Shown: positions 9,804-19,306 of the stretch, one piece after another
How positions within the stretch are numbered: the first letter of the stretch is position 1
How the letters are laid out: each line of letters opens with the position of its first letter
Origin: Legionella sp. PC1000
Lineage (GTDB): Bacteria; Pseudomonadota; Gammaproteobacteria; Legionellales; Legionellaceae
Direction of reading: 5' to 3'
Assembly (NCBI RefSeq): GCF_014109805.1
Contig: NZ_CP059400.1
Location: 2,884,001 to 2,948,000 of the forward strand
DNA: 64,000 nucleotides
Notes under the pieces: model-generated
What the model was told of the DNA's origin: nothing
Databases searched by the model: none
What the model saw: the letters and a program-made list of their open reading frames with translations, nothing else
Translations under genes and position numbers: made by a program

Positions 9804-12260
9804 TCAAAAAATAATCTTATCCCAGGCTCCATAAGAAGAGTGGATTTTTCCTCGCGGAATGGATAAGAAGAATAGAAGAACGCCACTAACCAGACTTGCA
9901 AAAATACTCCATGCTGATGCATGATAAATAAATGGTGTAATAAACAAAGCGACAGCTAAAAATAAGTTAAGTAGGCGCAAAATACGGACTGTTTCAGCTA
10001 ATGCTGTTATGGTTATTGTTATGATAAGACAGCCAATGAGATGATCACTATTAGCCATTGGACCCGTTGTCTCCAAAGTAATACGTGTAAACATTAACCA
10101 GATACCAATGAGTATGCATCCTATTAAATTCCAAGGTAAAGTGATGCCACCACTCAACATTTCTCGCAGAATTATTTTAGGCGATTGCTCAAAGTCATCC
10201 ACTCCTTTCCTAGATTGAGCTGTCTCATCATCTCGATCACCAACAAATAAAATTCTCAATAATGGCCTGCCCGCTTTCCATCTTCGCCAAAGAAAAGCAC
10301 TCGTTGCAATTAACTCATCAAAAGAATAGGGGACTTGAATAAGCATGGCAACTGCAGCGATTAGACATAAGGTACACCATGTATTTAAAAGAATAGGTTG
10401 GATGACAATAAAGGAAATAGAGACTATTCCTAATGGTACAATCATAATACCAAACAAAAGCACCAGCCATGGCATCGTACGCCAACGATTTGAGCCTCCA
10501 ATAATACCCGTTAAAATTTCTAAAATATAAACTGCTGCACCTAGCCCTGCATCTGGGACTGGAAATGCTTTAGATATAGAAGACGTAATAATTTCTTCGG
10601 TTCCATTTTTTGCATCAGGTAAATATCCCATAAAAAATGGTTCCCAGACATGATCAATATGACCGAGTTGATAAGCCGTCATATATCGTGAAATAAAAAA
10701 ACCAATATAAGCCAAAATTATTATCGGCAATCGCTGGAACCAACTTGAAGGCGAAAAATCCCATCCAGGAGGAATGATCGGCCCTTCTAAAGCAGCATTA
10801 GGTGCTACACCTAAGTCAGGCCGAACTATTATAGAAAAACCAACAATTAGGGTGCCAATAAGCGTATCATTTAAATACGCAGCAGCAGTAGGTGCCCAAA
10901 AAACCAAAGGGGCAAATATTAACCACAGGCCAATTAAAGCACAAACCCATCGAGCTGATGATAAACGCCAGGATAAGCTTAAAAATGCAAAGAAAATAAG
11001 GGCACTACCACTAATAATATCACTTAATATTAGAGGATAAGATGTATATCCTAAGGATGCTGGCGAAGTAATTAGCCAGAATCCAAAACCCATATTTAAA
11101 AAATGTGCCCATAGGTTTTGCTGGTGTTGTTTGCGGAAGTTACTTTCGTAAAGGGAGCGTATTTTCTCTGGATTATGCTTAATGGCAGCCATCCAGTCTG
11201 GTTGGATTACTCTGTTTTTTTTATACCAAATTTCAGGATCAGCCTTCAAAGAGTCGATAATTTTAGGAAGGGTTTCTTCAATTGAATGTTTGGGTTCCCA
11301 ATGAAGATGTTTTTTTGCTTTAGTAATATCTAAAGCATAATGATCTGAAGCAAGGTCTATCATAAATGAACGAATAAATGGTTTTTCTCCCTGATCAAAA
11401 TCATCAGGTATCAATGGTTCTGCCTGATGCTCAAGCCAAGCGCCTGCTTTAGCGACAGTATAGGGTACTTTGTAGAGAGAAGATTGTTCCCCATGAATTA
11501 ATTGAGCTATACGATTTTGCAATTTCCTATAGCTGAGCGTTTTGGGTTCTCCTGCTAAAATAATTTCCTTTTGCGGTAATTCATTACGATAAAAAAGAGC
11601 TTTTTTAAAAAGCTCTATCAAGTCTTTCTGATGAATAAATGACTGACCCACATTTAAATCTCCCGCGTATAAATGGCTTTTAATATCCCGTTCATAGGTT
11701 CGAGCAATTTGGTTAGCGAGTGTTGGGGCACTGGTCACGTCGTCATATAAACCTGCCAAGCGCAAAATCAGATAAGGTATTTTTCCATGATATTTTTTAA
11801 TTACTTTTTCCGCTTCTAATTTGGATTTTGGATAGGACCATTTCGGCAGGAGAGGAGCATTTTCATTAATGGTCTCTCCTAAAATACAAGGTTCATGTAC
11901 GAGCATGGTACTAGCATAGATAAATCGTTCTACCTCAAAATCTTGTAATGCCAGAAGTAAATTTTTTGTACCATTTACATTTACAGCCTGGTACAAAGAA
12001 GACTCTTCACCCGTAAAATCAAAATAGGCTGCAAGATGAATCACAGCGGCAATTTTATTTCCATATTTTTCTTTAAATAACCGAAAAGATAAAGCTAAAG
12101 AGATATCTGATGTAATATCACAGGGAATCTCACAAGCATCTTTATCTTGGTCAAAACCTACAATTTTATAAGAATTTCGTAATGCACATGCAAGCGCAGT
12201 TCCTATTTTGCCACTAGACCCCGTAATAATGACAATGGGCTTATCTGCTTTCTTGACCAT
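9804..12260 (-). CDS. SDR epimerase fused to SPW and VKOR-like membrane domains
   Basis: An 818-aa fusion. Residues 1 to about 330 form an extended short-chain dehydrogenase/NAD-dependent epimerase, with GSSGKIG nucleotide site and YPKSK catalytic pair. About 370-500 is a hydrophobic multi-span region resembling SPW-repeat membrane domains (SPASLGYTSYPLILSDIISG). The C-terminal region resembles vitamin K epoxide reductase (VKOR), with a membrane-embedded redox pair in TWCTLC near residue 627. VKOR proteins re-oxidise disulfide-forming partners or quinones. The epimerase half would face the cytoplasm. AAGGAA precedes the start. The combination suggests redox or envelope remodelling, but the substrate is unknown. 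Confidence 0.8.
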   Translation of the reverse strand: MVKKADKPIVIITGSSGKIGTALACALRNSYKIVGFDQDKDACEIPCDITSDISLALSFRLFKEKYGNKIAAVIHLAAYFDFTGEESSLYQAVNVNGTKNLLLALQDFEVERFIYASTMLVHEPCILGETINENAPLLPKWSYPKSKLEAEKVIKKYHGKIPYLILRLAGLYDDVTSAPTLANQIARTYERDIKSHLYAGDLNVGQSFIHQKDLIELFKKALFYRNELPQKEIILAGEPKTLSYRKLQNRIAQLIHGEQSSLYKVPYTVAKAGAWLEHQAEPLIPDDFDQGEKPFIRSFMIDLASDHYALDITKAKKHLHWEPKHSIEETLPKIIDSLKADPEIWYKKNRVIQPDWMAAIKHNPEKIRSLYESNFRKQHQQNLWAHFLNMGFGFWLITSPASLGYTSYPLILSDIISGSALIFFAFLSLSWRLSSARWVCALIGLWLIFAPLVFWAPTAAAYLNDTLIGTLIVGFSIIVRPDLGVAPNAALEGPIIPPGWDFSPSSWFQRLPIIILAYIGFFISRYMTAYQLGHIDHVWEPFFMGYLPDAKNGTEEIITSSISKAFPVPDAGLGAAVYILEILTGIIGGSNRWRTMPWLVLLFGIMIVPLGIVSISFIVIQPILLNTWCTLCLIAAVAMLIQVPYSFDELIATSAFLWRRWKAGRPLLRILFVGDRDDETAQSRKGVDDFEQSPKIILREMLSGGITLPWNLIGCILIGIWLMFTRITLETTGPMANSDHLIGCLIITITITALAETVRILRLLNLFLAVALFITPFIYHASAWSIFASLVSGVLLFFLSIPRGKIHSSYGAWDKIIF

Positions 12261-12539
12261 ATGAAAATTCCTTTTTCATAAAACTAACTCGGTTTAACGA
12301 TTAATTTAATTAATTCTGCATAGGCTTCATATGAATTATATATGTGTTTCACATCTTTATTAAAAAGTTAAGCACGAGTCAAAAATCTTCTTAATATCTT
12401 AATCATAGTACATAGTATTGGATAAGGGTATTAACGAGATTCCCTTGGGCGTCCTTTATCCATTTAATATATAATGACTCAAAGGTACTCTCTACTGTGG
12501 CAAAAAAAGTAAAGCCATAATTTTCATAAAGGGACATTA

Positions 12540-13865
12540 ATGAAATCAAAACTATTGAACTTCTTTTCAGAATTACGTGCAAGCTATTGGTATATTCCTC
12601 TACTTATGTGTGTGGTTTCTTTATTGCTATCCATTTTAACATTACGCCTGGACTACTTATTTGATTGGAATTGGCTAGAAAGATGGGGCTGGTTTCATGC
12701 AAGTAATCCTGAGGGGGCCCGAACTATTTTATCCTCAATTGCCACTTCCATGATTACTGTAGCAGGAGTTACTTTTTCTATGACAATTGTAGCAGTAGCT
12801 TTTGCTGGAAGCCAGATAGGTCCTCGTCTCACTACAAATTTCATGAGGGATAGGGCAAACCAAATTACACTCGGAACTTTTATTGCCACCTTCTTATTCT
12901 GTCTGTTTATTTTACTGGCTCTTTTTAATGCAAATAAAAATGATATTCCACAAGCTGATGAATTAGTTTTTATCCCTCAGATATCGTTACTTGTTGCTAT
13001 TATCCTAACTCTAAGCAGTATCCTCGTTTTGATTTATTTTATTCATCACATTCCTGAAAGTATTAATATGTCCAATGTAATTGCTCAAGTAGGTGAAGAA
13101 CTAAATCGCCAAATAAACTCCCAATTTCCTATGAATATAGGTAATGAAAATGCTAATCTATCAATAAACTTAACTCAAAATACTCTAAAAAAAACGACTG
13201 TTGTTGCCCCCAACCAAGGATATATTCGCATTTTAGATGGAAACTCTCTTATTGATATCGCCACAAAAAATGATTTAATTATTCAGTTAGAAGCTAGACC
13301 TGGAGATTATATAACTGAAGACTCAACACTATTAGTTATTTATTCGTCTCAAACAATTGACGACTTCATCTGTAAACAATGTATTGATGCATTCGCATTG
13401 GGTCATAAACGTAATCAGGAGCAAGACCCACTCTTTCTTGTAGATGAAATGGTCGAAATTATAGCTCGGGCGTTATCACCTGGTATTAATGATCCGTTCA
13501 CCGCAATGAATTGTTTGGATTGGCTGCAATCGAGTATACAAAAACTATCAAAGATCAATCAGCCTTCTGCGTATCGCTGTGATACAAAGAATAAATTACG
13601 ATTAATTACAAAGCCAATTACGTTTCCAGAATTTTGTGACCTTGTATTTAACAGAGTTCAACCTTATGTATGTAGAGATAGAAATACGACATTCCATATG
13701 ATGAAAATGATTGTATCGATACATAAAAACATAACGAATCAACAACATAAAATTATTTTAATATCTTATGCAACATCGCTAAAAGACGTGGCAAATAAAA
13801 GCCTTTCTATTGAAGAGGATCATAAAAAACTTTTAAGCCTGTATGAGCAATATTTCCTTAATTAA
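12540..13865 (+). CDS. DUF2254 family membrane protein
   Basis: A 441-aa predicted inner-membrane protein with four N-terminal hydrophobic segments: YIPLLMCVVSLLLSIL, a span around SMITVAGVTFSMTIVAVAF, FIATFLFCLFILL and LLVAIILTLSSILVLIYF. A soluble C-terminal half follows. The order and the GVTFSMTIVA...QIGPR motif match DUF2254 proteins, whose role is unknown. AAGGGACATTA precedes the ATG. It is divergent from the VKOR-fusion gene, with about 280 bp between them that show no other gene. Confidence 0.8.
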   Translation: MKSKLLNFFSELRASYWYIPLLMCVVSLLLSILTLRLDYLFDWNWLERWGWFHASNPEGARTILSSIATSMITVAGVTFSMTIVAVAFAGSQIGPRLTTNFMRDRANQITLGTFIATFLFCLFILLALFNANKNDIPQADELVFIPQISLLVAIILTLSSILVLIYFIHHIPESINMSNVIAQVGEELNRQINSQFPMNIGNENANLSINLTQNTLKKTTVVAPNQGYIRILDGNSLIDIATKNDLIIQLEARPGDYITEDSTLLVIYSSQTIDDFICKQCIDAFALGHKRNQEQDPLFLVDEMVEIIARALSPGINDPFTAMNCLDWLQSSIQKLSKINQPSAYRCDTKNKLRLITKPITFPEFCDLVFNRVQPYVCRDRNTTFHMMKMIVSIHKNITNQQHKIILISYATSLKDVANKSLSIEEDHKKLLSLYEQYFLN

Positions 13866-14257
13866 AAGAATGGGTATATGAAACAGAACTTTTAGATTGA
13901 AATATGCAAAGATATCACGTTTAATTAGTTGCTGTTATATTGAGATGACAACTGATTTGACTAGTCTAACTAAAGAATTTTCAGCATCTGATGTTGTATA
14001 CTCAGTTTATAAAACATGGGTAATATATTGAATAAATATTCGAAACCGATTAGAAATATACTTCTGCTGGCACTAGGATTATTTTCTCAAGATAGAGTAC
14101 AGAATAATAGATTGGGTAAGAATAATCCAAAAATTTGGCTATGAGATGCTAAGCAAAAAGAATAAAAAAGCTGTGCGTACGAAGAAATACGTGAACATAT
14201 GAAATTTTCCTTAATTGAAGGACTCGCTATTGTCAACGGAAAAAGCAGGATCGCAAA
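13866..14257. other. Intergenic stretch with one doubtful 42-codon frame
   Basis: 392 bp between the DUF2254 and SLC13 genes. The only open frame of note is 14016-14144 (+), which would give a 42-aa peptide with a hydrophobic core (NILLLALGLFS). It has no convincing ribosome-binding site, so I do not call it a gene. A GGAAAAAG run near 14240 serves the SLC13 start. No terminator hairpin is obvious. Confidence 0.4.
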
Positions 14258-16033
14258 ATGTATCAACCTCTTATTTTGTTTATTATATTAGTTATTACAA
14301 TAGCTTTATTTGTGTGGGGGTATTGGCGTTATGATTTCGTCGCATTATTTGCATTAGTTTTATCGGTATTAACAGGCATAGTACCAGCAAAACAAGCTTT
14401 TTCCGGATTTAGCAATCCCGCTGTCATTACAGTAGGTTGTGTCATGATTTTAACTTACGCTATTACACAATCTGGAGTGTTAAATGTCTTGTTAACCAAA
14501 CTAGAATTTTTATTTAAAAAACCGCTTCTTCACATCAGTTTATTTACAACCACTATTGCAATTATGTCGGCATTTATGAATAACGTCGGAGCATTGGGAC
14601 TCATGATGCCAATCGCCATTCAATCTTTTATTAAGCAACAGACATCTCCTTCTATTATCTTAATGCCAATTGCATTCAGTTCAGTCCTCGGGGGATTGAT
14701 GACCCTCATTGGTACGCCGCCTAATTTGCTGATTTCATCTTACAGAGAAGAAATCATCGGCACCCCTTACACCATGTTTGATTTTTTTCCTGTTGGACTA
14801 GCCATTGCATTTTTTGGCATACTGTTTATTTCGTTGATTGGATGGAGACTTGTTCCGTCACGGCAAAAAAATAACAAAACAGATGATTTATTCCAAATGT
14901 CAGATTACATGACGGAAATCAAAGTTCTAAAAAACTCTCCATTTTGCGATAAAACTATCAAAGAGTTTCTGGCAGGAACCCAAGCTGATTTTGATCTCAT
15001 TGCTATGAGTCACAGAGGTAAGAAAAAATTTTCTTTTAGTAAGAAAGACATTATCCGGAAAAATGATATTTTAATCATAGAAGCGTCACCCGATAACTTG
15101 GAAAAAATTCTCGAATCAAGCCAGTTCATATTAGCGGGAGATAAACCATTTTCCTCAAAAAAATTATCAGATAGCGACATTATTATCATGGAGGCAGTTG
15201 TTCCCCCTGGCTCCAACATGGTAGGTCGCTCTGCGGCCATGGCCAACCTTCGTTATCGTCACTCCATTAATTTGCTTGCCCTCTCAAGAAAAGGTATTTC
15301 CTTCAGACAAAAATTAAATGATATTCGATTCGCTGCAGGAGATGTAATACTCTTGCAAGGAAATGTTGAAACCTTACGCGAAACAATTGTCGATCTGGGA
15401 CTTTTACCCCTAGCCGAACGTGACGTCAAGATTGGATTATCACAAAAGAACCTTTTGCCTTTATTATTTTATGTTGCAGCCATTATTTTAGCAGCGCTAC
15501 AGGTTTTACCTATTACTATTTCTTTTCTTTGTGCCGTGCTTGCGGTGGTTATTTTTAAAGCCATGCCGCTGCACAACTTATATCGGAGCATTGACTCATC
15601 TGTGCTGTTATTATTGGCGGCCATCATTCCAATTGGGGGAGCCATTGAAACCACTGGAACTGCAGACCTTATTTCAAATGCCTTTATTCAAATAGCTGGC
15701 CAGCATTCGCCAGTAGTTGCACTGATTGCAGTTTTGATTGTAACCATGACCCTGTCAGATTTCATGAATAATGCTGCAACTGCCATAGTCATGGCACCAA
15801 TTGCCCTTAATATTGCACGCTCCGCACATGTGAATATAGATACTTTTTTAATGGCTGTTGCAATCGGCGCATCCTGTTCTTTCCTCACCCCTATTGCTCA
15901 TCAAAATAATACGATGGTCATGGGGCCAGGAGGTTATCACTTTTTTGATTATGCTCGCTTAGGACTTATTCTTGAAATCATTATTGTAGTAATAGGAGTC
16001 CCTGCTCTATTGTGGATTTGGCCATTACATTAA
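14258..16033 (+). CDS. SLC13/DASS-type anion permease with RCK_C domains
   Basis: A 591-aa inner-membrane transporter. N- and C-terminal blocks of hydrophobic helices are separated by a cytoplasmic insert at about residues 205-390. The insert contains two TrkA-C/RCK_C-like modules (KNDILIIEAS and AGDVILLQGN), the layout of SLC13-family sulfate/dicarboxylate permeases. The repeated SNPAVITVG and MNNAATAIVMAPIA motifs correspond to the two substrate/sodium hairpins. Likely substrates are sulfate, phosphate analogues or dicarboxylates. The start at 14258 is supported by the immediate hydrophobic N-terminus. The gene stands alone. Confidence 0.85.
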   Translation: MYQPLILFIILVITIALFVWGYWRYDFVALFALVLSVLTGIVPAKQAFSGFSNPAVITVGCVMILTYAITQSGVLNVLLTKLEFLFKKPLLHISLFTTTIAIMSAFMNNVGALGLMMPIAIQSFIKQQTSPSIILMPIAFSSVLGGLMTLIGTPPNLLISSYREEIIGTPYTMFDFFPVGLAIAFFGILFISLIGWRLVPSRQKNNKTDDLFQMSDYMTEIKVLKNSPFCDKTIKEFLAGTQADFDLIAMSHRGKKKFSFSKKDIIRKNDILIIEASPDNLEKILESSQFILAGDKPFSSKKLSDSDIIIMEAVVPPGSNMVGRSAAMANLRYRHSINLLALSRKGISFRQKLNDIRFAAGDVILLQGNVETLRETIVDLGLLPLAERDVKIGLSQKNLLPLLFYVAAIILAALQVLPITISFLCAVLAVVIFKAMPLHNLYRSIDSSVLLLLAAIIPIGGAIETTGTADLISNAFIQIAGQHSPVVALIAVLIVTMTLSDFMNNAATAIVMAPIALNIARSAHVNIDTFLMAVAIGASCSFLTPIAHQNNTMVMGPGGYHFFDYARLGLILEIIIVVIGVPALLWIWPLH

Positions 16034-16099
16034 AAAATCGATGTCTTATAAAATTCAAAACATATATATTTTAAGTCAACTTATCGACAATTAAACTGG

Positions 16100-16227
16100 G
16101 ATTTAGCTGCTAAAAGAAATCCAATTAAAGACGTTGATGCAATTTTTACAACAGTCCATAATTCATTTGATCAAACTGAATTAGAAGAGTTTGAGCAATC
16201 GATATAAATCATTCAGTCTCTAGGAAC
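16100..16227 (+). pseudogene. Remnant of the 3' end of the 6963-9500 coiled-coil gene
   Basis: About 100 bases starting CTGCTAAAAGAAATCCAATT match 9368-9465 with only a handful of substitutions. An 8-base deletion follows, after GCAATCGAT, then the shared ATAAATCATTCAG and TAGGAAC. The frame is broken and no start or 5' part remains. It is therefore the fossil end of a second copy of the coiled-coil gene, 6.6 kb from the intact one and in the same orientation. It occupies the middle of the 330-bp gap between neighbouring genes. Confidence 0.88.
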
Positions 16228-16364
16228 GTTTAATTAAATATTAAAATCAGTCCAAGTCACTTTGGCTTGGCTGGGTATCCCGAAATATCGAATTTAGATC
16301 ATTTTGATTGAAATGAGTACACAGCTCAGGTATAATTTTCCGGACTTCTTGGAGCAGAGTAATC

Positions 16365-17042
16365 ATGAAATATAACGTCCAAAATAATCAAGCACTGGAT
16401 TTTTGTATGTCAGTGGAGTTGAGCGACTGTCAGGACATCATTGTATATTCACCACTATATGACAAAAAAGCAAAAGAAATTTATTATAATCAAGCTGATT
16501 TCACCAATATAAATTCTAGTAATAACGAATTCTTAGATATCCTTGGTTTTTTTAATGATTCTCGTTCAGCAGTTGCTGTTTTTAAACTGGGTGGGGGTGT
16601 ATTTCATTACTTTATGATTCAAAAAGAATGTGTAAACAATCAGAACTTCTACCGCATTTTACAAGCTTATGATGAAGAGTACTCCCTGCAAGACTGGTTG
16701 CAACCAGCTAGAAAATGGAGCACCACAGCAAAGGAAAAATTTGGGAAAGGGCAATGGCTATCCCAGGAACAAATACAAGAATTCGTTCTTAATTTAAAAA
16801 GAATTTGTCAAGACGATGAAGAAGCTTATTTCAGCAATTTTGGAGTAAAAACTACCTTTACGGATTCTGTCTTTATTTCTGTAAACCATTTTTTAAAGAA
16901 ATTCGATTGCCAGGAACAGATTACTGTTACATTGAATCCTCCCACGCCAGTCTCCTCTGCATTAACGGAAAACAGCATGTTTACAAAACCTGGATTTGAA
17001 AACAAAACGGATAATACTCCACGGATAAACCATACGCTGTGA
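16365..17042 (+). CDS. Uncharacterised Legionella-type protein
   Basis: A 225-aa soluble protein with no signal peptide or membrane span. It starts at an ATG preceded by TTGGAGCAGAG. It contains FHYFMIQKEC and a segment of alternating aromatic and acidic residues (AYDEEYSLQDWL). The last 40 residues are Pro/Thr/Asn rich and look disordered. I recognise no domain. Its position beside the fossil of a putative effector gene and next to a tRNA gene suggests an accessory gene, but nothing in the sequence shows its role. Confidence 0.55.
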   Translation: MKYNVQNNQALDFCMSVELSDCQDIIVYSPLYDKKAKEIYYNQADFTNINSSNNEFLDILGFFNDSRSAVAVFKLGGGVFHYFMIQKECVNNQNFYRILQAYDEEYSLQDWLQPARKWSTTAKEKFGKGQWLSQEQIQEFVLNLKRICQDDEEAYFSNFGVKTTFTDSVFISVNHFLKKFDCQEQITVTLNPPTPVSSALTENSMFTKPGFENKTDNTPRINHTL

Positions 17043-17126
17043 GAAAAAACCGTGACAAAAGGATTGTCGCACTTGGAGTTAAAATGCGCCCCGCGATTAT
17101 TTTTTATAACTCATTGAGTTTATTGA

Positions 17127-17199
17127 TAGGCCGTATAGGGTTCGAACCTATGACCAAGAGATTAAGAGTCTCCTGCTCTACCAGCTGAGCTAACGGCCC
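17127..17199 (-). tRNA. tRNA-Lys (anticodon CTT)
   Basis: The minus strand folds as a 73-nt cloverleaf. The acceptor stem GGGCCGT pairs with ACGGCCT (first pair G-U). The D arm is GCTC/GAGC, the anticodon arm GGAGA-CTCTTAA-TCTCT with anticodon CTT, and the T arm ATAGG-TTCGAAC-CCTAT with discriminator A. CCA is not encoded. No duplicated tRNA end was seen nearby, so it does not look like an active attachment site. Confidence 0.95.
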
Positions 17200-17446
17200 G
17201 TTTTTAAAATGAATTGCAAAGAGAATTGTTAACCATCTACCATGTCAACTACACTTAAATAGTAGCTGATATCGATAAATTTTCCAACCCTATCTCTGTA
17301 CTTAAAATTGTTTTGGATATGGTTGATTTTTAACATTTATTTAGATAAAGGCTGGATTGGACAAGTTCAGCCTGACATTGTTTTTTCTTAATCAGGGCAT
17401 TCATTCTACTCAGCACGTACAGCTAGTAGATTGAGGGCAATTTTGT

Positions 17447-17850
17447 CCTGAGGTAACGTCAGCTTTTGACCTCCACTAATTTTTTCGTCTACGTACCGCG
17501 CTTAATTTTTTCGCCTACATACCGCACTTATTTCTTCGCCTACATACCGCACTTATTTCTTCGTCTACATACCGCACTTAATTTTCTCGCCTACCTACCG
17601 CACTTATTTCTTCGCCTACCTACCGCGCTTATTTCTTCGCCTACATACCGCGCTTATTTCTTCACCTACATACCGCGCTTTATGCGCGGTATCCAGGGGA
17701 TCTTGCTATAGGAATGCTCAACCGCATCTTAAAATCTCGTTATGGATACCGCGCATAAAGCGCGGTATGTAGAGAAATTTAAACAGTACATAGAGAAATT
17801 TAAGCAGTACGTAGAGAAAATTTTAAATAAAAAACTGATGATACCTCAGG
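17447..17850. repeat. Giant nested palindrome, element A (family P1, 7 half-units)
   Basis: A roughly 400-bp imperfect inverted repeat. The outer ends are CCTGAGGTAACGTCAG and its near complement CTGATGATACCTCAGG. From 17488 seven tandem half-units of 25-26 bp (CCTACATACCGCACTTATTT...) lead into the core. The core arms are 17665-17696 and about 17742-17772, each with its own small hairpin (ACCGCGC-TTTAT-GCGCGGT). On the right, shorter units (GTAGAGAAATTTAAACAGTA type) mirror the left array. The half-unit is the outer arm of the core repeated. No protein is convincingly encoded. Confidence 0.9.
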
Positions 17851-17874
17851 TCAAACGACCCAACCTACCTTGCC

Positions 17875-19104
17875 TTAACTTGGTGACCCTACTGGATAGA
17901 GCTTTGATACGGCATATTTCTCTCGATATGCAACGAACAGAAAACCGATAACTCCCATTGCCAGCGTGATCGGGATAACCCCTACCCCGTAAATAAAAGC
18001 ACTCGCTTCACGAATACCACCATTTGCATTGACTACATAACCAATTACTGTATGGAACGCATAGCCAAAAATCATGATTATCATGTTAGCAATCGCGGTC
18101 GTCAAGCCAGCAAGATGCTCAGGAACGTAAGTAGAAACTGTATAAATCGCCAAAATCTGATAAGCGCAACACATTCCAACCAATATAAACGATATGGTAA
18201 TGCTGGATACTGTTAACATACCTGTAACAAGTGCGGTGAAGACCACGCACATGGTTATTCCAGCTGCAATGATTGTTCCCAGGTAATACCCCGTTTTTTC
18301 TGCGATTAAACTTAAAATCGGCGATCCGAAACACATTCCTATAAAGATCATTGAAGGCAAGTAGTTTGCTGTTGATGTATTCAAACCATAGACTTGTTTT
18401 AAAAAGCCAGATCCCCATACATCAGAAAAACCTTCAAGAGGTCCGAGCATCAATCCGGAAAAACAGCAAATCAAGATTACTTTTTTATTGGTAAAAACCG
18501 TTTTAATATTGGAAAGGACTGATGTGTGATAAGTCGGTTTTTCATCAGGCACAATAAAATAGGTTATGCAAGCCAGTATGAGACCAATAGCAATAAACAC
18601 TTCAATTACCATTTTATAACCCACTGCCTGACACATGTAACTTACAGGTCCTCCACCATAGACAGCACCGATAAGTCCTATCATCACCGAAAAACTGAGC
18701 ATCCGGGAAAAATGCTGCTCTTTAAAAGCCATACGTATGATTTTAAATGTTCCCAAAATGGCAGCAGAAGATCCAATACCAATTAATGCCCTTCCTGCAA
18801 GCGGATAGAACCAATGATCAGCAAAAATAAGCGGCAGCAATCCAATAACAGGGAGCAAAATGCATATTGTCATTACTTTTCTTGGCCCAAAACGATCCAA
18901 CATGATCCCAATCGGCAAGTGCATTAAAGAGTAACCAAGATAATAAACACCAGAAAACTGCCCAAAAACCGTCGCATCGATATGAAATTGCGACGTAATA
19001 TCATTCATCATAATATTGGGCATCACTCTAAGAACATATTGGTATGCATAAAATATTGACGCAATAATCCATACAAACCAGGCAACAACTCGTGATGTAG
19101 ACAT
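17875..19104 (-). CDS. Major facilitator superfamily transporter
   Basis: A 409-aa, 12-helix inner-membrane transporter. The ATG at 19104 is preferred over an in-frame TTG at 19116, because TGAGGAT lies correctly before it. The MFS signature between helices 2 and 3 appears as GIMLDRFGPRKV. Helix-1 sequence (FVWIIASIFYAYQYVLRVMP) and the PNIMMNDI motif match the Legionella/Rickettsiales metabolite:proton MFS group. Substrate is unknown; amino acids or osmolytes are plausible. It is divergent from an Lrp/AsnC regulator across an AT-rich 163-bp region, so regulation by that protein is likely. Confidence 0.87.
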   Translation of the reverse strand: MSTSRVVAWFVWIIASIFYAYQYVLRVMPNIMMNDITSQFHIDATVFGQFSGVYYLGYSLMHLPIGIMLDRFGPRKVMTICILLPVIGLLPLIFADHWFYPLAGRALIGIGSSAAILGTFKIIRMAFKEQHFSRMLSFSVMIGLIGAVYGGGPVSYMCQAVGYKMVIEVFIAIGLILACITYFIVPDEKPTYHTSVLSNIKTVFTNKKVILICCFSGLMLGPLEGFSDVWGSGFLKQVYGLNTSTANYLPSMIFIGMCFGSPILSLIAEKTGYYLGTIIAAGITMCVVFTALVTGMLTVSSITISFILVGMCCAYQILAIYTVSTYVPEHLAGLTTAIANMIIMIFGYAFHTVIGYVVNANGGIREASAFIYGVGVIPITLAMGVIGFLFVAYREKYAVSKLYPVGSPS

Positions 19105-19306
19105 AAAAATCCTCAAAAAAACAAGCAGCTAATATACGCACAATGGCTATAACCTATGCATTAACGCATATTTTAATTCATTTTCTTTGAAATTTTATTG
19201 CAAATATAAGTCTTTATTGAATTAATTTGAATTAAAATTTCAATTTTTAATGATTTTTTAGATTTAAATGCTAAAATATAAAAAATTCATGTTATTTTTA
19301 AACACT
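19105..19306. promoter_or_regulatory. Divergent MFS/Lrp control region
   Basis: A strongly AT-rich segment between the divergent MFS and Lrp/AsnC genes. It includes the partial dyad ATGCATTAACGCAT near 19156 and long A/T runs typical of Lrp-family binding regions. That this is the regulator's operator is inferred from position only. Confidence 0.4.

Noticed and set aside
17127-17199. tRNA-Lys as integration site of a mobile island
   Set aside because: No duplicated 3' tRNA fragment and no integrase gene in the window.
17488-17664. Possible CRISPR array in palindrome A
   Set aside because: Units of 25-26 bp are directly joined, with no spacers.
17466-17711. 81-codon frame with repeated RLHTA/YPHLFLRL units
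   Set aside because: It is a translation of the 25-26 bp half-unit array of palindrome A, with no ribosome site.
19105-19116. TTG start four codons upstream of the MFS gene
   Set aside because: The TGAGGAT ribosome site would be inside the extension; ATG at 19104 is better.
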